A stretch of DNA of 60,305 nucleotides from Candidatus Binataceae bacterium. Lineage in GTDB: Bacteria > Desulfobacterota > Binatia > Binatales > Binataceae. The stretch's first letter is position 1, and the number at the start of each line of letters is the position of its first letter. Both the position numbers and the translations under genes were made by a program. The DNA lies in NCBI GenBank assembly GCA_030038355.1, contig JASHPB010000109.1, positions 1 to 60,305 on the forward strand, given 5' to 3'. The notes beneath the pieces are model-generated. The model did not search any database, was not told where the DNA came from, and saw nothing but the letters and a program-made list of their open reading frames with translations. This document shows, piece by piece, positions 16,623 to 25,549 of the stretch.

Positions 16623-18077
16623 CTAGCTGATCGCGAGGTCGCGGCGGAGCTTTTCAAACAATTGGAGGTAACTCGTCGCGGCGCGCTCCCATGAGAAATC
16701 AGCGGCAAACGCGTTTGTCATCAGCCGCTGCCAGGCGGAGACATCGTGGTAGATCTTGATCATTCGAGCGAGCGCCGCGACCATCTCCGAAGCAGTGTAT
16801 CGATCGAAGACAAATCCGTTGCCCGTTCCCGATGCGGGATTGAACTCGCTTACGGTGTCTCGGAGTCCTCCGGTCGCGCGAACGACGGGCGCGCTGCCAT
16901 AGCGGAGCGCGTACATCTGGGTGAGGCCGCAAGGCTCGAAGCGCGACGGCATCAGGAAGGCGTCGCTGCCCGCTTGAACGCGGTGCGCCAAGGAGTTGTC
17001 GAACTCAAGCATCACGCACAACTGGCCGCGGTAATGACTCTCGGCGCGCTGGAAGAATTTCTCCATCAGCGGATCGCCGGCTGCGAGGATGATGAGCTGC
17101 ATCTCGAGCCGCATCACGTCGTCGAGCGCGTCGTGCAGCAAGTCGAATCCCTTCTGACTCGTCATCCGCGAGACAATCCCGACGAGTGGCGTAGTCTCGC
17201 GATGCGGCAATTTCGCCGCCTCGAGCAGCGCGCGCTTGCAGGCGACTTTCCCGTCTCGATGCGCAGGCGAATACTTTGAAGCGATCCACTCGTCGTGCGC
17301 AGGATCCCATTCGTGATAGTCAGCGCCGTTCAGGATTCCGACGAAGCGGCCATTCTTCTCGCGGAGCACGCCCTCGAGGCCGAACCCCAGCTCCGGACTG
17401 GACGTGACTTCGTGGGCGTAGGTCGGGCTCACAGTGGTCACGCCATCAGCAATTCGAACCGCGCCCTTCAGAAGATTCATCAAGCCGTGGAATTCGACGC
17501 TGTCGATCGAGAAATACGAGGGCGCGATTCCGAGCAGGTCGAAATCGTCGCGCGTGCCGATTCCCTGGAACGCCAGGTTGTGAATCGTGAATACCCTGAG
17601 CGTGTGTTTGAACTGCGCGGCGAGTACGGGATCCGCGCGCATCACGATCGGCACTGCGGCGGCGTGCCAGTCATGGGCGTGAACCACTTCGGGCTTGAGT
17701 ATCGCGGCGGCATGCGCGGCGGCGCGGCTGAAGAAGATGAAGCGGCGAAGATTGTCGGGATAGTCGCGGCTGTCGGTGCCGTAGATTCCTTCGCGCCCGA
17801 AGTAACCATCGTGCACGATTAGCTGCATCGGCGTGCCGCGCGCGTCTGACGCCTGGAGGATCGAAAACTCCTCGGGTGCGCCCTCGAGCGTGACGCTGAG
17901 ACCAGTTGCGACGGGTGTCGCATGGACCACATCGAGGATCGCCTTGTAGCCAGGGACGATTACGACCGGTTCGGCGCCTGCTGCCCTGAAAGCGGCAGGC
18001 AGCGCGCCGATCACGTCGGCGAGCCCGCCGACTTTGGCCCACGGCGCGATTTCCGCCGCAATGATCGCGATTTTCAC
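16623..18077 (-). CDS. glgA: Glycogen synthase (GT5, ADP-glucose type)
   Basis: The product is 484 residues beginning MKIAIIAAEIAPWAKVGGLADV, with the KVGGL substrate loop that marks bacterial starch/glycogen synthases. It has the N-terminal GT-B domain, a linker near LVGIVSRMTSQKGFDLL, and the C-terminal domain with SRFEPCGLTQMYALRYGSAPVVRATGGL, the nucleotide-sugar site with the catalytic Glu region. It elongates alpha-1,4-glucan from ADP-glucose in the cytoplasm. It forms an operon-like run with lon upstream (22 nt) and rnhA downstream. The debranching enzyme at 38.7-40.7 kb belongs to the same pathway, but no glgC or glgB is present here. Confidence 0.96.
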   Translation of the reverse strand: MKIAIIAAEIAPWAKVGGLADVIGALPAAFRAAGAEPVVIVPGYKAILDVVHATPVATGLSVTLEGAPEEFSILQASDARGTPMQLIVHDGYFGREGIYGTDSRDYPDNLRRFIFFSRAAAHAAAILKPEVVHAHDWHAAAVPIVMRADPVLAAQFKHTLRVFTIHNLAFQGIGTRDDFDLLGIAPSYFSIDSVEFHGLMNLLKGAVRIADGVTTVSPTYAHEVTSSPELGFGLEGVLREKNGRFVGILNGADYHEWDPAHDEWIASKYSPAHRDGKVACKRALLEAAKLPHRETTPLVGIVSRMTSQKGFDLLHDALDDVMRLEMQLIILAAGDPLMEKFFQRAESHYRGQLCVMLEFDNSLAHRVQAGSDAFLMPSRFEPCGLTQMYALRYGSAPVVRATGGLRDTVSEFNPASGTGNGFVFDRYTASEMVAALARMIKIYHDVSAWQRLMTNAFAADFSWERAATSYLQLFEKLRRDLAIS

Positions 18078-18099
18078 GAATCAGGCCGACGGCGATCGC

Positions 18100-20535
18100 T
18101 CAGTTCAACGCTGTGCCGGCCGACGGAGAGCGCGCGGGAGGCTTCATCTCCTCCGGCTTCGCGACGTTGTCGAGCAGCGCAAACTGCAGCACCTCGTCGA
18201 CCGTGTCGACGAAATGCATCTCGAGCTCTTTGCGCACCTCGGGCGGGATATCCTCGAGGTCGCGCTCGTTGCGGCGCGGCAGGATGATCGTCTTGATTCC
18301 CGCGCGGCGCGCAGCGAGGACCTTCTCCTTGATTCCACCTACAGGTAGCACCTTGCCACGGAGCGTGATTTCGCCGGTCATCGCGAGATCGGATCGCACC
18401 GGCCGACCGCTCAGCAGCGACGCGAGCGAGGCCGCGATCGTTACGCCACCTGACGGACCGTCTTTCGGAATTGCGCCCGCGGGCACGTGCACGTGGATAT
18501 CCGACTTGTCGAAGAAATCGGCCGAGATTCCGAGCCGCTCGGCGCGCGAGCGCACGTACGACATCGCAGCCTGCGCGGATTCCTTCATCACGTCGCCAAG
18601 CGAACCGGTCAACGTGAGGCCCTTCTGGCCGGGCATCCGCGTGCTCTCGATGAACATGATGTCGCCGCCATTGGGCGTCCAGGCGAGGCCTGTCGCGACG
18701 CCCGCCTCGTGAGTGCGCTCGGCCACTTCCGAGAAGAACCTCGGCGGGCCGAGGAATCGTTGCACGTCTTCGGGGCCGATGCGCTCGGGCGCGGCTTCAC
18801 CCTCGGTAATTGCGCGGGCGACTTTGCGGCAGATGCGTGCGATTTCACGCTCGAGGTTTCGCAGCCCCGCTTCTCGCGTGTAGTTGCCGATCACCTCGCG
18901 AATCGCCTCGCTCGCGAACTCGATCTTGACGTCGCCGAGGCCATTCTCGGCGAGTTGCTTCGGGATCAAGTGCCGATGGGCGATCTGGACCTTTTCTTCT
19001 TCCGTGTAGCCGGGCAGCTCGAGCACTTCCATTCGATCGCGGAGGGCCGGTGGAATCGGGTCGAGCATGTTGGCGGTGGTCAGGAACAACACCTTCGAAA
19101 GATCGAACGGCACATCGAGATAGTGATCGGAGAACGTGTTGTTCTGCTCAGGATCGAGCACCTCGAGCAATGCCGACGCGGGATCGCCGCGGAAGTCAGC
19201 GCCGAGCTTGTCGACCTCGTCGAGGATGAAGAGAGGATTGTTCGAACCGGCGTTGCGCAGCCCCTGGATGATGCGGCCCGGCAGCGAACCGATGTATGTG
19301 CGCCGATGACCGCGAATCTCCGCCTCGTCGCGGATCCCGCCGAGTGAGAGTCGCACGAACTTGCGGCCCATCGCGCGCGCGATCGAGCGCCCGAGCGAGG
19401 TCTTGCCGGTGCCCGGCGGCCCGACGAAACACAGGATCGGGCCCTTGGTATCGTTCTTCAGCTTGCGCACCGCGAGGAATTCGAGGATGCGTTCTTTGAT
19501 TTTGTCGAGATCGAAATGATCCTCGTCGAGCACCTCCCGCGCATGCTTCACATCGAGGTTGTCCTGCGTCGAGAGGCCCCACGGCAGCGTCACGAGCCAG
19601 TCGAGATAGGTACGCACGACGGTGTGCTCGGCGGACTCGGGCGGAATCATCTTGAGGCGATCGAGTTCCTTGTCCGCAACCTTGCGCACCTCGGGCGGCA
19701 TCTTCGCCTCTTCGACTTTGTTCTCGAGTTCCTCGATTTCGGATGAGCGCGAGTCGCTTTCGCCGAGTTCCTTCTGGATCGCCTTCAGCTGCTGGCGCAG
19801 ATAGTACTCGCGCTGGTTCTTGTTGAGCTCGGTCTGGACCTGCGACTGGATTTTGTGGCCGAGCTCTAGCAGTTCGATTTCGCGGCTCAGGATCGCGATC
19901 AGCTTTTCAAGTCGCTGACGCACGTCGAGCGTCGCGAGCAGGTCCTGCGCCTCTTCGATCGCGATCTTCATATACGAGGCGACCATGTCGGTGAGCCGCC
20001 CCGGTTCCTTCACCTGGATCGCGAGCGCCTGCAGCTCATCGGGCAGGTATGGCACCAGTGAGACGAACTTCGAGAACTGGCTCACGAGATGATCGTGCAG
20101 CGCGGCGACTTCCTTGTCCGCCGGCTGCGTCACGTCATGGAGACGATCGACGTGCGCGATAAAGTATGGTTCGCGCTGCGTGAAATTCTTTAGCTCAATT
20201 CGGGCGAGGCCCTGCACCAGCACGCGGATGCTCTGGTCGGGATAGCGCAGCATCCTGAGGATTCGGACCGCAGTGCCCCGCGGATATAGACCCTCCGGGG
20301 CGGGGACCTCTTCCTCGGGATTCTTTTGCGCGGCCAGTGCGATAATTCGCGAGGCCTGGCCAACATCCTCGATCAGCTTGAGCGATGCGGGACGCGAAAC
20401 CAGGAACGGATAGATGTAGCCGGGGAAAATTACGATTCCGCGCAGTGGCAGCACCGGAAGCAGCTCGGGGACCTCAACTTGGGTAAGGTCCTCATCGATT
20501 TCGAAGCGCTTTTCCCCTTTTGATTTCTCAGTCAT
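18100..20535 (-). CDS. lon: ATP-dependent protease Lon
   Basis: The product is 811 residues, the normal LonA length. The order is N-terminal substrate-recognition domain ([14 protein letters not shown] at ~25-40), coiled region, AAA+ module with Walker [12 protein letters not shown] and Walker [10 protein letters not shown], sensor regions, and the Ser-Lys dyad protease domain: [12 protein letters not shown] contains the catalytic Ser, and the Lys follows in [14 protein letters not shown]. It degrades misfolded and regulatory proteins in the cytoplasm. The C-terminus is extended by ~25 residues that look disordered. It starts with MTEKSKGEK; a GAGG-type ribosome site lies upstream. It is followed by glgA. 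Confidence 0.97.
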   Translation of the reverse strand: MTEKSKGEKRFEIDEDLTQVEVPELLPVLPLRGIVIFPGYIYPFLVSRPASLKLIEDVGQASRIIALAAQKNPEEEVPAPEGLYPRGTAVRILRMLRYPDQSIRVLVQGLARIELKNFTQREPYFIAHVDRLHDVTQPADKEVAALHDHLVSQFSKFVSLVPYLPDELQALAIQVKEPGRLTDMVASYMKIAIEEAQDLLATLDVRQRLEKLIAILSREIELLELGHKIQSQVQTELNKNQREYYLRQQLKAIQKELGESDSRSSEIEELENKVEEAKMPPEVRKVADKELDRLKMIPPESAEHTVVRTYLDWLVTLPWGLSTQDNLDVKHAREVLDEDHFDLDKIKERILEFLAVRKLKNDTKGPILCFVGPPGTGKTSLGRSIARAMGRKFVRLSLGGIRDEAEIRGHRRTYIGSLPGRIIQGLRNAGSNNPLFILDEVDKLGADFRGDPASALLEVLDPEQNNTFSDHYLDVPFDLSKVLFLTTANMLDPIPPALRDRMEVLELPGYTEEEKVQIAHRHLIPKQLAENGLGDVKIEFASEAIREVIGNYTREAGLRNLEREIARICRKVARAITEGEAAPERIGPEDVQRFLGPPRFFSEVAERTHEAGVATGLAWTPNGGDIMFIESTRMPGQKGLTLTGSLGDVMKESAQAAMSYVRSRAERLGISADFFDKSDIHVHVPAGAIPKDGPSGGVTIAASLASLLSGRPVRSDLAMTGEITLRGKVLPVGGIKEKVLAARRAGIKTIILPRRNERDLEDIPPEVRKELEMHFVDTVDEVLQFALLDNVAKPEEMKPPARSPSAGTALN

Positions 20536-20595
20536 TCAGTCGAAACCTCATGAGGAGGGGACCCGCCGCTCGTGCTTCCACGCAATCCGACGATT

Positions 20596-20631
20596 ACCGT
20601 AATATACGGTTACCGGGGCGACAAGGTTACC
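20596..20631. promoter_or_regulatory. Possible divergent control region of lon: small palindrome and repeats
   Basis: In the 146-nt gap between lon (leftward) and the DUF2203 gene (rightward) there is an inverted repeat ACCGTA-ATA-TACGGT (20596-20610) and a direct repeat GGTTACC at 20608-20614 and 20625-20631 (17 nt apart). The repeats resemble regulatory half-sites but match no regulator I can name; the CIRCE and HspR sites known from other lon/heat-shock genes are not seen. Confidence 0.3.
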
Positions 20632-20681
20632 TCCGGAGTACAACCTAATCACGGTTGTTTCACTGCGCCACTGAGGGTCAA

Positions 20682-21107
20682 TTGGCCAAGTACCGGTTCG
20701 CAAAACTGTTCAGCCAGGAAGAGGCCAACGAGCTTATTCCGCGGCTTGAAATCGTTATCCGCCGATTGCAATCGCAGGCCAATTCGTTGCGTGAACAGAT
20801 CCAGGAGTTGTCGCGACGTGACAATTCAGTCCTCCATCGCGAGCTTGACGACATTATCAAGAGTTATCCTGAGCTTCGGAGCTTCACTGGCAGCATGGCT
20901 GAGGCCGCCGCCGAGATCGATTCGATGGGATGCCTGCTCAAGGACATCGACCAGGGACTGATCGATTTCCCCCACGAGCAAGGCGACGAAGTTGTTTTCT
21001 TGTGCTGGCAGTCCGGCGAGCCGCAAATCATCGCATGGCATCCGGTCGAGAGCGGCTTCTCAGGCCGTCAACCATTGCCGGGCGTGCCGAAGCTCTACCT
21101 CAATTGA
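20682..21107 (+). CDS. DUF2203 family protein
   Basis: The product is 141 residues, probably from TTG 20682 (LAKYRFAKLFSQEEANELIPRLE), with GAGGG 4 nt upstream. A TTG at 20655 would add nine residues and lacks a ribosome site. The N-terminal half is helical and charged; the C-terminal half carries the WQSGEPQIIAWHP motif typical of DUF2203. The function of the family is unknown; it is cytoplasmic, with no membrane segment. It heads a run of six closely spaced plus-strand genes. Confidence 0.82.
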   Translation: MAKYRFAKLFSQEEANELIPRLEIVIRRLQSQANSLREQIQELSRRDNSVLHRELDDIIKSYPELRSFTGSMAEAAAEIDSMGCLLKDIDQGLIDFPHEQGDEVVFLCWQSGEPQIIAWHPVESGFSGRQPLPGVPKLYLN

Positions 21108-21135
21108 CGCCGCACAACGCCACGGGAATCAAAGC

Positions 21136-21612
21136 ATGACGATCGCCATCTTCATCTACCTGCTAGCGCTCGTATGCTGGCTTGGCGCAATCATATTCTT
21201 TTCGTTTTTCACCGCGCCGGTCGTCTTCACGCGGCTGCCCATCGCCGAGGCTGGCAAAGTTGTGAGCGCGATTTTTCCGCGTTACTACGCACTGGGTTAC
21301 GTCACCGGTATCGTGAGCCTCGGGCTCGCGGTTTTCTTCACCACGATGCGGCATTCACGCGCGTGGTGGTCTGGCGCCACGATTGCGTTGGCGATAGCGC
21401 TCGCGATCACACTTTACGCGGGGATGATCGTGCGGCCCCGCGTTGATTCGATCCGCTCGGTCTCCGAACAGGCCAATCCCGATCCCATCCTAAAGGCCGA
21501 GTTCGATCATCTTCATCGTTTGTCAGTGATACTCAACGGCGCCGTGTTGCTGCTCGACCTCGCGGCGCTTATCGCAACCGCAGGAGCATTGACGCCTCGT
21601 GCAGGAATATAA
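21136..21612 (+). CDS. DUF4149 family membrane protein (TMEM205-like)
   Basis: The product is 158 residues with four predicted helices (about 5-28, 48-68, 75-96, 130-152). Helix 1 begins MTIAIFIYLLALVCWLGAI and is followed by FFSFFTAPVVF, the conserved start of DUF4149; a YALGYVTGIV segment lies before helix 2. The family is widespread in deltaproteobacteria and acidobacteria; its function is unknown. The gene overlaps the next start by 14 nt, so it is cotranscribed and probably cotranslated with the HAD gene. Confidence 0.82.
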   Translation: MTIAIFIYLLALVCWLGAIIFFSFFTAPVVFTRLPIAEAGKVVSAIFPRYYALGYVTGIVSLGLAVFFTTMRHSRAWWSGATIALAIALAITLYAGMIVRPRVDSIRSVSEQANPDPILKAEFDHLHRLSVILNGAVLLLDLAALIATAGALTPRAGI

Positions 21613-22351
21613 GGCTGTCGTTCTCGACCTCTTCGATACAATTGTCACCTGGAATCCCGAGGGGCTGCCGCTCGTCAAGTGGCGTGACCGCGAATTGCGC
21701 AACACTGTTCCTCTGATGTACGAAGTGCTCGACGCCGCGTTTGGCCGGCCTATCGATCGCGACGCCTTCCTGGATGCGCACGCCGATGTCTACCGGGAAA
21801 TCTGGACCCAACGGTCAAAAGATGACCCGCGCGAGACCACCTGCCTCGAACGGATGACGCGCACCGTCATCCGCGCCGGCTTCGACCAGGAAGTTGTGGC
21901 AGAACTCGCTGAGACGCTGCGGCAGATTCACATGGCACGCGTGCGCGCGGTGACCTCCGCGCCGGCGCATCGCGTGGAAGCGATCCGGCGGATCGCCACC
22001 AAGTATCGGCTCGGGCTGCTCTCCAACTTCGACGACGGCGAGACCGGCCATCTGATCGTCGCCGATACCGGCGTGCGCGACCTTTTCGAGGTGATCGCGA
22101 TTTCCGCCGACGCTGGAATCCGCAAGCCTCATCCGCAGATCTTTCTCGAGGTGCTCGAAGCAATGAACCTCAAGCCGAACGAAGCACTCTACGTCGGCGA
22201 CACTCTCCTCGACGACGTCATGGGCTCGAAGCGGGCCGGGATGCATTCGGCGTGGATCAACAAGCGTGGCGAGCCGGTGCCCGAAGGGCATCCCATGCCC
22301 GATATGATCATAGGCGATCTCGCCGAACTGCCGGCGCGGCTCGGATGCTGA
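21599..22351 (+). CDS. HAD superfamily hydrolase
   Basis: The product is 250 residues from GTG 21599. All four HAD motifs are present: I is VVLDLFDT (nucleophile Asp and acid Asp), II is LLSNFDD, III is the Lys in GIRKPHPQIF, and IV is YVGDTLLDDVMG. The cap is the helical subclass I type (residues ~25-110). It is a phosphatase or dehalogenase-like hydrolase of undefined substrate; the family includes phosphoglycolate-type phosphatases. It overlaps DUF4149 upstream and the LOG-like gene downstream (7 nt). Confidence 0.92.
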   Translation: MQEYKAVVLDLFDTIVTWNPEGLPLVKWRDRELRNTVPLMYEVLDAAFGRPIDRDAFLDAHADVYREIWTQRSKDDPRETTCLERMTRTVIRAGFDQEVVAELAETLRQIHMARVRAVTSAPAHRVEAIRRIATKYRLGLLSNFDDGETGHLIVADTGVRDLFEVIAISADAGIRKPHPQIFLEVLEAMNLKPNEALYVGDTLLDDVMGSKRAGMHSAWINKRGEPVPEGHPMPDMIIGDLAELPARLGC

Positions 22352-22821
22352 CGATGAAGCGCGCGAGCACGCTGAGCGTGATCGGTGCGGGCGTCGCGTC
22401 TCTGGCCCAGCAACGTGTCGCTGAAGAAGTCGGTCGCGAAATTGCGCGGCGCGGTGCCGTCCTCGTATGCGGCGGACGCGGCGGCGTGATGGAGGCCGCG
22501 GCCTGCGGTGCGCGTTTGGAAGGGGGGCACACGGTCGGCATTCTTGCCGGCTATGATCGCGCGCAGGCCAATCAATACATCGAATTCGCAATCGCGAGCG
22601 GGATGGGCGAGGCGCGGAACGTCATCGTCGTTGCAAGCGGCGATGCGGTTATCGCGCTCGAAGGCGAGGCCGGGACGCTGTCGGAAATCGGCCTGGCGAT
22701 GAAGCTCGGGCGACCGGTCGTCGCGCTCAACTCGTGGCAGAATATCGAGGGCATTCATCGCGCGGAGACCCCTCGCGCGGCGATCGCGCTCGCGCTGAGC
22801 CTTGCCGCGCAGGCGGAGTGA
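22345..22821 (+). CDS. TIGR00725-type SLOG (LOG-like) nucleotide-binding protein
   Basis: The product is 158 residues from ATG 22345, which overlaps the HAD stop; ATG 22354 is an alternative start. It has the glycine-rich signature of the lysine-decarboxylase/LOG superfamily: CGGRGGVMEAAACGA and ALEGEAGTLSEIGLAMKLGRPVV. The PGGxGTxxE motif of true cytokinin-activating LOG proteins is not conserved (EGEAGTLSE instead), which is usual in the TIGR00725 group. A nucleotide or ADP-ribose-like ligand is likely; no assayed function is known to me. A thioesterase gene follows 1 nt later. Confidence 0.85.
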   Translation: MLTMKRASTLSVIGAGVASLAQQRVAEEVGREIARRGAVLVCGGRGGVMEAAACGARLEGGHTVGILAGYDRAQANQYIEFAIASGMGEARNVIVVASGDAVIALEGEAGTLSEIGLAMKLGRPVVALNSWQNIEGIHRAETPRAAIALALSLAAQAE

Positions 22822-22822
22822 G

Positions 22823-23233
22823 ATGGCCAACGTTGACCCAAGGCTCGCCTTCGCATCGCTCGAGCGCGCGCCCTTCTCCGCCGCGCTCGGCCTCAGAATC
22901 GAGTCGGCAGAAAAGGGCGCCGCCATTATCCGCATGCCCTTCAGCGCGCAGCTATTGAATGACGGCGGACTCGGCGCGCCGATTCATGGCGGAGCGATTG
23001 CGTCGCTCGCAGACTTTGCCGCGTGCGCTGCGGTCTGGTCGATGCCCGAGACTGAGCGCAGCGCGACGATCTCGTTGACGGTGAACTATACCGGTCCGGC
23101 GGTGAAGAGCGACCTCGTCGCGCGCGCAATCGTGCGGCGCAAAAGCAAGCGCGTCGCGAGCATCCACGTCGAGATTCACGACGATAAGCACAACCTCGTG
23201 GCCGACGCGCTCGTGACCTACAAAATCGCGTGA
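22823..23233 (+). CDS. PaaI-type hotdog-fold thioesterase
   Basis: The product is 136 residues, ATG 22823, GGAG ribosome site upstream. The hotdog signature HGGAIASLADFAACAAVWS is clear, with LNDGGLGAPIHGG before it, as in acyl-CoA thioesterase PaaI and its relatives, which hydrolyse phenylacetyl- and hydroxyphenylacetyl-CoA to relieve CoA pools. The second strand region TISLTVNYTGPAV is the usual dimer part. The stop overlaps the start of the Fe-S gene (GTGA at 23230-23233), so the two are coupled. Confidence 0.9.
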   Translation: MANVDPRLAFASLERAPFSAALGLRIESAEKGAAIIRMPFSAQLLNDGGLGAPIHGGAIASLADFAACAAVWSMPETERSATISLTVNYTGPAVKSDLVARAIVRRKSKRVASIHVEIHDDKHNLVADALVTYKIA

Positions 23234-24006
23234 CCCGCTACCCTCAAGCCGTGAACGCGACGCTCGAGAGAATTCGCGCGGCGGCTGCGCCGCACGGACT
23301 CAACCTTGTCGCGGCGACCCTCGTCGAACGTTACGACGCGGCCATCGCGAAAGAACTACGCGCGAGTGAACTCGCGCCCGGTGCGCAATCGATCGTAATT
23401 ATCGGTAACGGCGGTGGCGAACTCTGGGCCGCGCTCAAGCGCCACGTTATGGCGCATCCTGGATGGATGAATCGCGAGCATCCGCTCGATGACTTCACGC
23501 GCGCGATCGTCGAGTCATCGATCGCGGCGCCACTTCGCGAGACGGGCCAGCGATGCACGGTAGTGTATCCATTCATGCACGACGGCCGCACGCTGAACTT
23601 TATCGAGCTCGCGAAAATCGCAGGCCTCGCCGGACCAAGTATCATCGGCATCGCCGTACATCCGGAGTTCGGTCCATGGATCGCATTGCGCGCCGCGCTG
23701 CTGGTCGATGAACTAATCGACGCGCCCGGAACGGCGGTGGGCTTCGATCCATGCCCCTCGTGCGTCCCGCGAAGTTGTGTCGCAGCCTGCCCGGTCGGCG
23801 CTGTCAGCGTCGCCGGCGGCTGGGATATCCCAAAATGCCTGGCGCATCGCGTGGAAGTGGAACCCGACTGCGCGCCGCGATGCCATGCGCGCATCGCATG
23901 CGTGCTTGGCCCGCAGCACACCTATCCGGATGATGAACTGGCATACCATCAGAGGCGCGCGCTGCGCGCGATGAAGCCGTGGTACGACGCCAACATCAGA
24001 AGGTGA
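23230..24006 (+). CDS. Cysteine-rich Fe-S protein of unknown function (ferredoxin-like cluster)
   Basis: The product is 258 residues from GTG 23230, overlapping the thioesterase stop. The C-terminal third carries CPSCVPRSCVAACPVGAVSV, a ferredoxin-type cluster, then C-L-A-H and DCAPRCHARIAC, with further Cys and His that could bind a second cluster. The N-terminal ~150 residues look like an alpha/beta domain without a named motif. The layout reminds one of QueG-like or MMACHC-like Fe-S/cobalamin proteins, but that is a guess only. It closes the run of plus-strand genes. Confidence 0.8.
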   Translation: MTRYPQAVNATLERIRAAAAPHGLNLVAATLVERYDAAIAKELRASELAPGAQSIVIIGNGGGELWAALKRHVMAHPGWMNREHPLDDFTRAIVESSIAAPLRETGQRCTVVYPFMHDGRTLNFIELAKIAGLAGPSIIGIAVHPEFGPWIALRAALLVDELIDAPGTAVGFDPCPSCVPRSCVAACPVGAVSVAGGWDIPKCLAHRVEVEPDCAPRCHARIACVLGPQHTYPDDELAYHQRRALRAMKPWYDANIRR

Positions 24007-24035
24007 TCGCGATCGATGAGACGAACAAAAGTCGA

Positions 24036-24528
24036 ACCACCAAGACAGCAAGGGAAGAAACGACCGAAGAGAATCCTGCTCAGAGTGCCTTTCTCCGGAT
24101 CCCCATCTTTCGGATGGAGACCGTTGAAGTTGACTGGGAGTCCCGTCAGTCTCAGATAAGTGACAAGTTGGGCCTCGAACAGCGGCAACATTTCTCGACG
24201 GCTTTTCGTTCGACGATTACTGATTCCGCGACTAGTAGATCAATTCGAAATCCGGCCGCGATCGAGGCTTCCTTGTAGGTAACCGGCATCGCCACCTGCG
24301 TCCGGAAGGCTATTTCTCCAAGCGCAAGTTCATGCGCAAGACATGCCGCCTAGGCCGATTGAAGCAATCTAGGTCCGAGCACAGAATGTACCGTAAGCGC
24401 CGCGTTCAACAAGCTGCGAGGCGATTTGACCCACGTCCGGCGCGATGGCGACGAACGCCACCCCTCTTCCCCTTTTTGTGTCCTTGTTGGTGTCCGTGGA
24501 GTTTGACTTTCTTGCTGTCCTTGGCGGT
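24036..24528. mobile_element. GxxExxY element bounded by imperfect inverted repeats
   Basis: Left end 24036-24053 reads ACCACCAAGACAGCAAGG. The right end 24511-24528, on the other strand, reads ACCGCCAAGGACAGCAAG. They match except for one substitution and one inserted base. The 493-bp interval contains only a decayed PD-(D/E)XK GxxExxY gene. Similar Cys-less tracts built from repeats of CCAAG are often found beside GxxExxY genes in other genomes, by memory. A small non-autonomous mobile or repeat unit is a plausible reading; transposase, target-site duplication and a second copy were not seen. Confidence 0.5.
24062..24440 (-). pseudogene. GxxExxY protein (PD-(D/E)XK nuclease-like) pseudogene
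   Basis: Reading the minus strand from about 24440 gives LLNAALTVHSVLGPRLLQSA, then a TAG at 24350-24352, then AACLAHELALGEIAFRTQV, GFRIDLLVAESVIVERKAVE, and after a one-base frameshift near 24190 MLPLFEAQLVTYLRLTG. This is the complete GxxExxY fold (normal: GPGLLESAYEaCL, LPVVYKG, GYRIDLLV, ELKAVE, EAQLLTYLKLTG). The stop replaces the Tyr of the ESAYE motif, and the E of VIVELKAVE has become R. It is not functional. Confidence 0.85.
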
Positions 24529-24533
24529 AATCT

Positions 24534-25508
24534 CTAGCCGCTGAGAGCGCGGGCGACGTCTTTCGCGAAGTAGGTCAGAATCAAGTCCGCACCGGCGCGC
24601 TTGATCGACGTCAGCACTTCCAGCGTCGCACGCTTCTCATCGATCCAGCCGTTGATTCCCGCCGCGCGGATCATCGAATACTCGCCCGACACGTTGTAGG
24701 CGGCGACCGGCACGCCGAATTCCTGCTTCACGCGCCAGATCAGATCGAGATACGCGAGCGCGGGCTTGACCATCACGATGTCGGCGCCCTCCTCGAGATC
24801 GTACATCACCTCGCGAATCGCCTCGTCGCCATTGGGCGGATCCATCTGATACGAGCGGCGATCGCCGAACTGCGGCGCCGAGTCCGCCGCCTCGCGGAAC
24901 GGGCCGTAGAAGGCCGAGGCGAATTTCGCGGAGTAGGCCATGATCGCCACCTGGTGAAAGCCGTTCTCGTCGAGCGCGTCACGGATAGCGCCGACTCTGC
25001 CGTCCATCATGTCCGACGGCGCGACGATGTCGGCGCCTGCCCGCGCGTGAGATAGTGCCTCGCGCACCAGCAGTTCGAGCGTCGCGTCGTTGTCAACGTC
25101 GCCCTCGCGCACGACGCCGCAATGCCCGTGGTCCGTGTACTCGCACATGCACACGTCGGTGATCACTGCGAGCCCCGGCGCGCGTTCCTTGATCTCGCGG
25201 ATCGCGCGCTGCACTTCACCGTCATCGTTCCACGCCTCGGAGCCGATATCATCCTTGCGCTCGGGCAGTCCGAAAAGAATGACGGCGGGCACACCGGCCG
25301 CGTAGCTCTCGCGCGCCTCGACGACGATATTATCGACCGACATCTGCGCAACTCCCGGCATCGAGGTGACTTCGCGCTTCACGCCGCGGCCGGCGCACAC
25401 GAAGAGCGGCAGGATCAGATCGTCAGGAGTAAGGCGCGTCTCGCGGATCATTCTGCGGAGCGTTTCATTGCGCCTGAGCCTACGTGGACGATTAACGGGA
25501 AATGCCAT
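24534..25508 (-). CDS. hemB: Delta-aminolevulinic acid dehydratase (porphobilinogen synthase)
   Basis: The product is 324 residues. The Schiff-base lysines are in [14 protein letters not shown] and [12 protein letters not shown]. The metal site is the cysteine-rich type ([12 protein letters not shown]), so a zinc enzyme is expected. It condenses two aminolevulinate molecules to porphobilinogen in the cytoplasm. It is the last gene of the minus-strand tetrapyrrole operon, 41 nt after the cobA-hemD stop. The 3' end is only 6 nt from the right repeat of the GxxExxY element. Length and motifs are complete. Confidence 0.97.
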   Translation of the reverse strand: MAFPVNRPRRLRRNETLRRMIRETRLTPDDLILPLFVCAGRGVKREVTSMPGVAQMSVDNIVVEARESYAAGVPAVILFGLPERKDDIGSEAWNDDGEVQRAIREIKERAPGLAVITDVCMCEYTDHGHCGVVREGDVDNDATLELLVREALSHARAGADIVAPSDMMDGRVGAIRDALDENGFHQVAIMAYSAKFASAFYGPFREAADSAPQFGDRRSYQMDPPNGDEAIREVMYDLEEGADIVMVKPALAYLDLIWRVKQEFGVPVAAYNVSGEYSMIRAAGINGWIDEKRATLEVLTSIKRAGADLILTYFAKDVARALSG

Positions 25509-25549
25509 CGCGGAAGTCCTCGCGTGCGATTATACCGCGCGGCCGCGTG

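Noticed and set aside
20536-20681. CIRCE or HspR heat-shock element upstream of lon.
   Set aside because: The known half-sites (TTAGCACTC, CTTGAGT) are not present; only the weak repeats listed above.
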